Assembly (NCBI GenBank): GCA_016869735.1
Contig: VGDL01000026.1
Location: 1-48,108 of the forward strand
Reading direction: 5' to 3'
DNA length: 48,108 nt
DNA from: Alphaproteobacteria bacterium
GTDB lineage: Bacteria; Pseudomonadota; Alphaproteobacteria; Acetobacterales; Acetobacteraceae
Part shown: positions 42,263-48,108 of the stretch, piece after piece
How positions within the stretch are numbered: the stretch's first letter is position 1
Layout of the letters: the number at the start of each line of letters is the position of its first letter
The notes under the pieces: model-generated
Seen by the model: only the letters and a program-made list of their open reading frames with translations
Databases searched by the model: none
Told to the model about the DNA's origin: nothing
Translations under genes and position numbers: made by a program

Positions 42263-43246
42263 ATGCGCCGTAGCCTGATTGCTGCCTTGCTAGCCTCTGT
42301 CATCGCTGCCCCCGCCCTGGCCCAGGGCGATTGGCCCAACCGCCCCATCACGCTGATGGGTGGTTTCCCGAATGGGGCGGGCACGGATATCTATGCGCGG
42401 CGCCTGGCTGAACCGCTTTCCCGCGCGCTTGGCCAGCCTGTGGTGGTGGATAACCGCACCGGCGCCGGGGGCAATATCGGGTCAGATTTCGTGGCGAAAT
42501 CCCGGCCCGATGGCTATACCTTTTATTTCGGCACGGCGGGCACCCACGCCATCAATGCTGCGCTCTATAAAAACCTGCCCTTTGATGTGCAGCGGGATTT
42601 CACGCCTGTAGTGCTGCTCGGCGATGTGCCGAATGTCATGATCGTCAGCACGGATAAGCGCCCGCAATTCCAGAATTGCGGGCAGGTGCTGGCGGCGGCA
42701 CGGGCGCGGCCCCAGGCGGTGACCTTCGGGTCCACCGGCAATGGCGCCTCGACCCACCTGGCCGGGGTTCAATTCGCCATCGCGGCCAATCTTGACCTGC
42801 TGCATGTGCCCTATCGCGGGCAGCCGGGCGCCATGGCTTCATTGCTGGCCGGCGATACCGACTTGTTCTTCAACCAATCCGGCGCTGCCATGGGGCCGAT
42901 CCGTCAGGGGCAGGTAAGGCCGCTGGCGGTGATGAGCCCCGCGCGGCTTGCCGCGCTACCGGATGTACCCACGGTGGCTGAGGCCTGCGGCACAGCGCCC
43001 ATGGATACCAGCACCTGGTATGCCATTCTGGCCCCGGCGGGCCTGCCGGACCCGATCCTGCGGCGCATGAATGCTGAGGTGAATCGCATCATCGCGACCC
43101 CGGAATTCCGCAATTGGCTGGTGCAGGATCAGGCCATCACGCCCCCCGCCGCGCCCAATACGCCCGAGCAATTTCGCGAAACCATGACGCGCGATATTGT
43201 CCGCTGGGCTGAGGTGGTGCGGCGTTCCGGCGCGACCGTGGATTGA
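42263..43246 (+). CDS. Bug-family tripartite tricarboxylate receptor
   Basis: Periplasmic receptor of 327 residues with Sec signal MRRSLIAALLASVIAAPALA (cleavage before QGDWPNRP). The first ligand loop is MGGFPNGAGTDIYARRLAEP: Gly-Phe-Pro-Asn-Gly replaces the common Pro-Phe-Pro-Pro-Gly, and the Asp after Thr, used for dicarboxylates in some Bugs, is kept. Second loop VDNRTGAGGNIGSDFVAKSR; domain II YRGQPGAMASLLAGDTDLFF. AAGGAG precedes the ATG. Context (racemase, acyl-CoA dehydrogenase, CoA transferase) suggests an organic acid that is later activated to a CoA ester (inference). Confidence 0.92.
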   Translation: MRRSLIAALLASVIAAPALAQGDWPNRPITLMGGFPNGAGTDIYARRLAEPLSRALGQPVVVDNRTGAGGNIGSDFVAKSRPDGYTFYFGTAGTHAINAALYKNLPFDVQRDFTPVVLLGDVPNVMIVSTDKRPQFQNCGQVLAAARARPQAVTFGSTGNGASTHLAGVQFAIAANLDLLHVPYRGQPGAMASLLAGDTDLFFNQSGAAMGPIRQGQVRPLAVMSPARLAALPDVPTVAEACGTAPMDTSTWYAILAPAGLPDPILRRMNAEVNRIIATPEFRNWLVQDQAITPPAAPNTPEQFRETMTRDIVRWAEVVRRSGATVD

Positions 43247-43312
43247 AGCCGCCCATCATCTTGCAAGCCTGACCCGCTCGCCCTAATCCGGGCGGAAACC
43301 GGAGCAAGAACG

Positions 43313-44479
43313 ATGGACATGCACAATTCCCAGGAAGCCCATGCCGAGATTCGTGAGGAAGTGCGCAAGCTCTGCGCCCGCTTCCCTGGCGAATATTGGC
43401 GTGAACTCGATACACGCCGCGGCTACCCGAGCGAATTCGTCAAGGCTTTGACCGATGCAGGCTGGCTGGCGGCGCTGATTCCGGAAGAATATGGCGGGTC
43501 TGGCCTGCCGCTTTCGGCTGCCGCCGCAATCCTGGAAGAAATCCACGCGACAGGCTGCAATGCCGCAGCCTGCCATGCCCAAATGTACATCATGGGCACC
43601 ATTCTGAAGCATGGCAGCCCAGAACAGAAGCAGAAATACCTGCCGAAAATCGCCACCGGCGAATTGCGCCTGCAAGCCTTTGGCGTGACGGAACCGACCA
43701 GCGGCACCGATACCACCAGCCTTCGCACCTTCGCGCAGAAGCAGGGCGACAAATACATCGTGAACGGTCAGAAGATCTGGACCAGCCGGGCGGAGCATTC
43801 CGACCTGATGCTGCTGCTCGCGCGCACCACGCCGCGTGATCAGGTGGCCAAGCGCACCGATGGGCTTTCCACCTTCATCGTGGATATGAAAAAGGCGCTC
43901 GGGAACGGCCTTACGATCCGCCCGATCCGCACCATGATGAACCATAATTCCTGCGAGGTCTTCTTCGACAATATGGAAGTACCGGCGGAGAACTTGGTCG
44001 GCCAGGAAGGCAAGGGCTTCCGCTATATCCTGGATGGCATGAATGCCGAACGCCTGCTGATTTCGGCTGAGACCATCGGCGACGCCAAATGGTTCATCAA
44101 CAAGGCAGTGGATTATTCCAAGCAGCGCGTGCTGTTCGGCCGGCCCATTGGCCAGAATCAGGGCGTGCAATTCCCAATCGCCAAGGCCTATGCCCAGATG
44201 CGCGCTGCCGAAGCGCTAATCCAGAAGGGCCTTGAGAAATTCGAAGCGGGGCTCCCCTGCGGTGAGGAAGCCAATATGGGCAAGATGCTCGGCGCCGATG
44301 CGGCCTGGGCGGCGGCGGAAGCCTGCGTGCAAACCCATGGTGGCTTCGGCTTTGCCGAGGAATATGATGTGGAACGTAAATTCCGCGAAGCGCGGCTTTA
44401 TCAGGTGGCGCCGATCAGCACCAATCTTGTGCTGAGTTATGTGGGCGAGCATGTGCTCGGCATGCCGCGGTCCTACTGA
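43313..44479 (+). CDS. Acyl-CoA dehydrogenase
   Basis: FAD enzyme of 388 residues, alpha-beta-alpha fold. The FAD/substrate motif AFGVTEPTSGTDTTSLRTFA is near residue 120; the C-terminal signature QTHGGFGFAEEYDVERKFRE carries the region of the catalytic Glu (after GFGFAEE). It ends GEHVLGMPRSY. Oxidises an acyl-CoA at the alpha-beta bond and passes electrons to ETF. Its stop shares a base with the CoA-transferase start, so CoA activation and dehydrogenation are probably consecutive steps on the same acid. Confidence 0.94.
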   Translation: MDMHNSQEAHAEIREEVRKLCARFPGEYWRELDTRRGYPSEFVKALTDAGWLAALIPEEYGGSGLPLSAAAAILEEIHATGCNAAACHAQMYIMGTILKHGSPEQKQKYLPKIATGELRLQAFGVTEPTSGTDTTSLRTFAQKQGDKYIVNGQKIWTSRAEHSDLMLLLARTTPRDQVAKRTDGLSTFIVDMKKALGNGLTIRPIRTMMNHNSCEVFFDNMEVPAENLVGQEGKGFRYILDGMNAERLLISAETIGDAKWFINKAVDYSKQRVLFGRPIGQNQGVQFPIAKAYAQMRAAEALIQKGLEKFEAGLPCGEEANMGKMLGADAAWAAAEACVQTHGGFGFAEEYDVERKFREARLYQVAPISTNLVLSYVGEHVLGMPRSY

Positions 44480-45606
44480 TGGCCTCCCAGCCCTTGAAGG
44501 GCCTGTTCGTCGTTTCGATGGAACAGGCCGTCGCTGCGCCCTATTGCGCTTCGCGCCTTGCGGATGCCGGGGCGCGCGTCATCAAAATCGAAAGGCAGGA
44601 AGGCGATTTCGCCCGCGCCTATGATGCTGTCGCGAATGGGCAATCGAGCTATTTCATCTGGCTCAATCGCGGCAAGGAAAGCCTTTGCCTGGATATCAAA
44701 AAGCCGGAAGACAAGGCGCTGCTCGAAAACCTGATCGCCAAGGCGGATGTCTTCATCCAGAACCTCGCCCCCGGCGCCATGGCGCGGGCGGGTTTTGGTT
44801 CGGCTGACTTGCGCGCGCGACATCCGCGCCTGATTACCGTGGATATTTCGGGCTATGGTGAGGAAGGCGACTACGCCGCCATGAAGGCCTATGACCTTCT
44901 GGTGCAGGCGGAAAGTGGTCTGGCTTACGTCACGGGCCGCGCAGAGGGTCCTGGGCGCGTCGGGGTTTCAGCCTGCGACATTGCCTGCGGCATGCATGCC
45001 TATGCGGCGGTGCTGGAGGCGTTGATTGATCGCGGCATTACCGGCAAGGGCAAGGGCATTGCAGTCTCCTTGTTCGATGGCATGGCAGATTGGATGACGG
45101 TGCCGCTGCTGCAATATGAAGGCACCGGCCGGAACCCGCCGCGCATCGGCATGGCGCATCCTTCCATCTGCCCCTATGGCGCCTTCACCACCAAGGATGG
45201 CGCCGATGTGCTGATCGCCATTCAGAATGAACGTGAATGGGCCAGCTTCTGCACGCACTTCCTGGATGAAGCTGATCTACCGCAGCGTGAGGGCTTTCGC
45301 GTCAATAATGAACGCGTTGCTAATCGGCCCATGGTGGATGGCCATATCGGTAAGATGTTCGCGACGCTCACGCGGGAAGAATGTGCGGCCAAGTTGCGCC
45401 GCGCCAATACCGCCTTTGGCTTCATCAATGATTGCGGTGGCTTGCGCGACCATCCGGCGCTCCGGCGCGTGACGGTTGAAACCGAAAAAGGGCCGATCAA
45501 GGTGGGCGCGCCGCCGGCGAAGCTTTCTGATGGCGCGCGCAGCCTGGGTCCGGTGCCGCGGCTTGGTGAGCATTCCGCTGTCATCCGAGCTGAATTTGGT
45601 AATTAG
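44479..45606 (+). CDS. Family III CoA-transferase (CaiB/BaiF)
   Basis: CoA-transferase of 375 residues. The N-terminal motif GLFVVSMEQAVAAPYCASRLADAGARVIKIE is typical; the catalytic Asp167 lies in GVSACDIACGMHAYAAVLEA. LNRGKESLCLDIKKPEDKAL is the CoA-binding segment. Members transfer CoA between carboxylic acids (carnitine, benzylsuccinate, mesaconate and similar). Overlaps the acyl-CoA dehydrogenase stop by one base (TGATGG). Substrate unknown. Confidence 0.93.
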   Translation: MASQPLKGLFVVSMEQAVAAPYCASRLADAGARVIKIERQEGDFARAYDAVANGQSSYFIWLNRGKESLCLDIKKPEDKALLENLIAKADVFIQNLAPGAMARAGFGSADLRARHPRLITVDISGYGEEGDYAAMKAYDLLVQAESGLAYVTGRAEGPGRVGVSACDIACGMHAYAAVLEALIDRGITGKGKGIAVSLFDGMADWMTVPLLQYEGTGRNPPRIGMAHPSICPYGAFTTKDGADVLIAIQNEREWASFCTHFLDEADLPQREGFRVNNERVANRPMVDGHIGKMFATLTREECAAKLRRANTAFGFINDCGGLRDHPALRRVTVETEKGPIKVGAPPAKLSDGARSLGPVPRLGEHSAVIRAEFGN

Positions 45607-45680
45607 GCGGGGCAGGGGGCTGAAAGATGCTCCCCGCCGCGCCAAGTTTCTGTTTCTCAAGTCAATAAGGGGAGATTTCC

Positions 45681-46661
45681 ATGCAACGTCGTGATGTTCT
45701 GAGCCTGGCTGGCGCCGCAGCGCTGGCGCCTTTCGCCAAGCCCGCTTTTGCGCAGCAAACCTGGCCGAGCGGCCCGGGCCGTATTGTGGTGCCTTTCGCA
45801 GCCGGCGGCCCGACTGATGTGCCGGCCCGCCTGCTGGCGGATGAGAAATCCAAATTCCTGCCCTCACGCTTGGTGGTCGAAAACCGCACTGGCTCCGGCG
45901 TCGTGATCGGCACGGATCTGGTCAGCAAGGCGGCGAAGGATGGGCAGACCATTCTGTACACCACCATCGCCCATGCCTGCCTGCGCGCCCTGTTTGATCG
46001 CCTGCCCTTTGACCCGGTCGCGGATTTCACGCCGGCAGCCTATATCGGACAGATCCCGATGATCATGCTGGTCAATAAGGATTTTCCCGCGCGCAACTTG
46101 CCCGAATTGATTGACCTGCTGAAGAAGAACCCTGGCAAGTATGATTACGCGTCCAGCGGGAATGGCGGCGCGGTCCATTTGGCGAGTGAATTGTTCCTGC
46201 ACATGGCCGGTGGTCTGAAGTGCAATCACATCCCCTTCCGTGGTTCATCCGCAGCCATGCCGGAAGTGCTCTCCGGGCGCATCCCCATCATGCTGGATGT
46301 GGCGGCAGCCGCGCTGCCTTACATGCAGCGCGGCGATTTGCGCGCGCTTGCCATCAGCACCAAGCAGCGCACGCCCTATGCGCGTGATCTGCCAACCTTC
46401 GTTGAAGGCGGCGTCGCGGGGTATGAGGCCTATACGTGGCACATGGCGCTGGTGCCCGCCGGTACGCCAGCCGCGACGGTGCAGGCGATCAACGCCGCCT
46501 ATAACCGCGCGCTGTCGCAGGATGCGGTGAAGAACAAGCTTGCGGAAATGACGATGGAAGTCACCACCAATAGTACGCCGGAATCCGCTGCGCGCTTCCT
46601 TGCTTCGGAAATGGCGAAGTGGGAGCCGATTATTCGCGCAGCCGGCATCAAGCCGAACTGA
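45681..46661 (+). CDS. Bug-family tripartite tricarboxylate receptor
   Basis: Periplasmic receptor of 326 residues. The signal MQRRDVLSLAGAAALAPFAK has a twin Arg, and cleavage is likely after AFAQ. Mature start QTWPSGPGRIVVPFAAGGPT, second loop VENRTGSGVVIGTDLVSKAA and domain II IPFRGSSAAMPEVLSGRIPI all fit the family. Located 74 nt after the CoA-transferase; the gap has a GGCGGGG/CCCCGCC inverted repeat (45606-45638), perhaps a partial terminator. AAGGGGAG is the ribosome-binding site. It is the third Bug receptor of the window, again without TctAB. Confidence 0.92.
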   Translation: MQRRDVLSLAGAAALAPFAKPAFAQQTWPSGPGRIVVPFAAGGPTDVPARLLADEKSKFLPSRLVVENRTGSGVVIGTDLVSKAAKDGQTILYTTIAHACLRALFDRLPFDPVADFTPAAYIGQIPMIMLVNKDFPARNLPELIDLLKKNPGKYDYASSGNGGAVHLASELFLHMAGGLKCNHIPFRGSSAAMPEVLSGRIPIMLDVAAAALPYMQRGDLRALAISTKQRTPYARDLPTFVEGGVAGYEAYTWHMALVPAGTPAATVQAINAAYNRALSQDAVKNKLAEMTMEVTTNSTPESAARFLASEMAKWEPIIRAAGIKPN

Positions 46662-46663
46662 TC

Positions 46664-46696
46664 AGAAGTGGGCGGGGGTTGGCTCCCGCCCCTTCT
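46664..46696 (+). terminator. Terminator after the third Bug receptor
   Basis: AGAAG-T-GGGCGGG (46664-46676) pairs with CCCGCCC-CTTCT (46685-46696), 12 bp with one bulged T, 2 nt after the stop codon. A GCTTCTC tail follows rather than a pure T-run. Confidence 0.75.
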
Positions 46697-46721
46697 GCTT
46701 CTCAACTGAAGGGCCAAAAAC

Positions 46722-47726
46722 ATGACCAATCTACCGGCGACCATGCAATTCATTGACCATGGCGAGGGCGGCGGGCCAGAGGTTATGGCACTGGCTGAAA
46801 CCAGCCTCCCGACCCCGGCAGCGGATGAGGTGCTGATCCGCGTCATGGCAACGGGCGTCAATCGCCCGGATGTGGCGCAGCGTGAGGGCAGCTACCCGCC
46901 CCCGCCGGGCGCTTCGCCGATCATTGGCCTGGAATGCGCCGGCGAGGTGGTGGCGCTTGGCGCCGGCGTCACGCGCTACCGGATTGGGGACCGTGTTTGC
47001 GCGCTGACCAATGGCGGCGCCTATGCCGAATATTGCGCGGCGCCTGAGGCGCAGACCCTGCCCTGGCCCAAGGGGTATGATGCGCTGCACGCCGCTGCCC
47101 TGCCGGAGACCTATTTCACCGTCTGGGCCAATCTGTTCGGCCATGGGCGGCTGGTGGCGGGTGAGACGGTGCTGATCCATGGCGGTACTTCCGGCATTGG
47201 GGTGACCGCGATCCAATTGGCCAAGGCTTTCGGTACGCGGGTAATCGCCACTGCCGGCAGCGCGGCCAAATGCGCGGCTTGCCTGGAATTGGGTGCCGAT
47301 GCCGCGATTGATTATCGCGCGCAGGATTTTGCCGAGGAAGTGAAGCGCCTGACCGATGGCAAGGGCGTGGATGTGATCCTGGATATGGTGGGGGCCGATT
47401 ACTTCGCCCGGAACCTGAAAAGCCTGGCGCGTGATGGGCGCCTTGTGATCATCGCCTTCCTGGGCGGCTTCAACACGGAAGCTGATCTCCGCCCGATCAT
47501 GGTCAAGCGTCTAACCGTCACGGGCAGCACCATGCGCCCCCGCACAACGGCGGAGAAGGGAGAAATCGCGGCAGCGTTGGCGGCCAAGGTTTGGCCAATG
47601 CTGGAAGCCGGCAAGGCCGGGCCGCGTATTTTCCAAACCTTCCCCCTGGCGGAGGCTGTGGCGGCGCATCGGCTGATGGAAAGCAGCGCCCATATCGGCA
47701 AGATCATGCTGAAGGTGGCGGATTAG
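46722..47726 (+). CDS. NADPH:quinone oxidoreductase-like MDR protein (PIG3 type)
   Basis: Zinc-free MDR enzyme of 334 residues. The N-terminal domain has [20 protein letters not shown] and [11 protein letters not shown], close to PIG3/quinone oxidoreductase. There is no structural-zinc Cys loop. The cofactor motif is [20 protein letters not shown], and [13 protein letters not shown] matches the PIG3 active-site area. It probably reduces quinones or other reactive carbonyls with NADPH. A small membrane ORF follows after 9 nt. Confidence 0.93.
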   Translation: MTNLPATMQFIDHGEGGGPEVMALAETSLPTPAADEVLIRVMATGVNRPDVAQREGSYPPPPGASPIIGLECAGEVVALGAGVTRYRIGDRVCALTNGGAYAEYCAAPEAQTLPWPKGYDALHAAALPETYFTVWANLFGHGRLVAGETVLIHGGTSGIGVTAIQLAKAFGTRVIATAGSAAKCAACLELGADAAIDYRAQDFAEEVKRLTDGKGVDVILDMVGADYFARNLKSLARDGRLVIIAFLGGFNTEADLRPIMVKRLTVTGSTMRPRTTAEKGEIAAALAAKVWPMLEAGKAGPRIFQTFPLAEAVAAHRLMESSAHIGKIMLKVAD

Positions 47727-47735
47727 GCGCTGTAC

Positions 47736-47921
47736 TTGTTCTATCTGCTGCTCCTGGCAGCGCTGGGCTGCGCCCTGTTGTTGTGGCGCCAGCCGCGCGG
47801 GGCGGGCAGGGCGCTGACGGCAGGGGCTGGCGTTTTGTTCCTCGCCGCCGCGCTGATGTTGTTGTTGCGGCACGGTTTTCTGCCTGGCCATGGGCCACGC
47901 CGCTGGACGACAAATGGCTGA
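47736..47921 (+). CDS. Small hypothetical membrane protein (61 aa)
   Basis: TTG 47736 opens a 61-residue frame just after the quinone oxidoreductase stop. It reads MFYLLLLAALGCALLLWRQP, a short charged loop (RGAGR), a second hydrophobic segment AGAGVLFLAAALMLLLRHGF and a polar tail. Two helices with an Arg-rich turn look like a real small membrane protein. No convincing Shine-Dalgarno and a TTG start leave doubt. No family recognised. Confidence 0.5.
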   Translation: MFYLLLLAALGCALLLWRQPRGAGRALTAGAGVLFLAAALMLLLRHGFLPGHGPRRWTTNG

Positions 47922-47932
47922 CATGACCTTGT

Positions 47933-47950
47933 AACAGAAGAACCTGTTTT
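47933..47950 (+). terminator. Weak candidate terminator
   Basis: AACAG (47933-47937) and CTGTT (47944-47948) form a short stem running into TTTT, 12 nt after the small ORF. Low stability. Confidence 0.3.
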
Positions 47951-48041
47951 CCAATTCACAACAAATAGGCTTTGGTGTGAGAGATTCGCGTCTTTGGCGA
48001 AATCACTCATGGACTAGCGCTCGGGGGCTCGCCATAACGCG

Positions 48042-48108
48042 ATGAAATCATCGCTGCATCTTCTTGTGGTCGCAATTCTTCTCTTTGGCGGCGCTTGGCC
48101 CATCACCA
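48042..48108 (+). CDS. Start of a DMT/EamA-type transporter (partial)
   Basis: ATG 48042 opens a frame that runs off the window: MKSSLHLLVVAILLFGGAWP, then IT. A hydrophobic first helix with the GGAWPIT motif is typical of the first EamA domain of drug/metabolite transporters. Only 22 codons are visible, so the call is tentative. Confidence 0.55.
   Translation, partial: MKSSLHLLVVAILLFGGAWPIT

Overview
The window looks like chromosome of a GC-rich alphaproteobacterium. Many Tat-type or Sec-exported solute-binding proteins, three Bug-type receptors, a molybdenum hydroxylase and short 280-residue flagellins suggest Rhodospirillales, perhaps an Acetobacteraceae member of the Roseomonas type. 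That placement is inference. Most genes lie on the + strand in tight operons with 1-4 nt overlaps. I see no rRNA, CRISPR array, insertion sequence or integrase.

Layout. 1-2.2 kb: end of an unknown gene, tRNA-Leu(UAG) and a trigger factor gene. 2.3-7.2 kb: branched-chain-amino-acid-type ABC transporter (ATPase, ATPase, binding protein, two permeases). 7.3-13.4 kb: a peptide/opine-type ABC transporter (D-F-A-B-C order) ending in a coupled metallophosphatase. 13.4-16.3 kb: a minus-strand 3-hydroxyacyl-CoA dehydrogenase, then a small membrane ORF, an XpaC-like and a TelA-like protein. 16.4-22.0 kb: a Bug receptor, zinc alcohol dehydrogenase, thiol dioxygenase, 2-oxoglutarate oxygenase family protein, an orphan Liv-type binding protein and GtrA. 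22.1-24.5 kb: beta-hydroxyacid dehydrogenase plus aldehyde dehydrogenase. 24.6-31.9 kb: second peptide ABC transporter with two tandem binding proteins. 32.0-35.9 kb: three-subunit molybdenum hydroxylase (S-L-M order). 36.0-38.4 kb: HpxZ/DUF3225-like protein, DsbA-fold isomerase and D-amino-acid dehydrogenase-like oxidase. 38.5-41.4 kb: a double cold-shock-domain protein and two flagellins. 41.5-48.1 kb: Asp/Glu racemase-like protein, Bug receptor, acyl-CoA dehydrogenase, CoA-transferase, Bug receptor, quinone oxidoreductase, a tiny membrane protein and the start of a DMT-type transporter.

How it fits together. The content is mainly scavenging: high-affinity import of amino acids, peptides and carboxylates, coupled to oxidoreductases and CoA-dependent catabolism. 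The strongest anomaly is the trigger factor. Its FKBP-type PPIase domain is split in frame by about 180 residues that read like a beta-sandwich, CBM-like module of the kind seen in phage tail proteins. Other points of interest are matching hairpin leaders in front of both flagellin genes, the Gly/Arg repeat linker between two cold-shock domains, a 52-residue membrane ORF overlapping xpaC-telA, and a leader with alternative hairpins before the second tandem binding protein.
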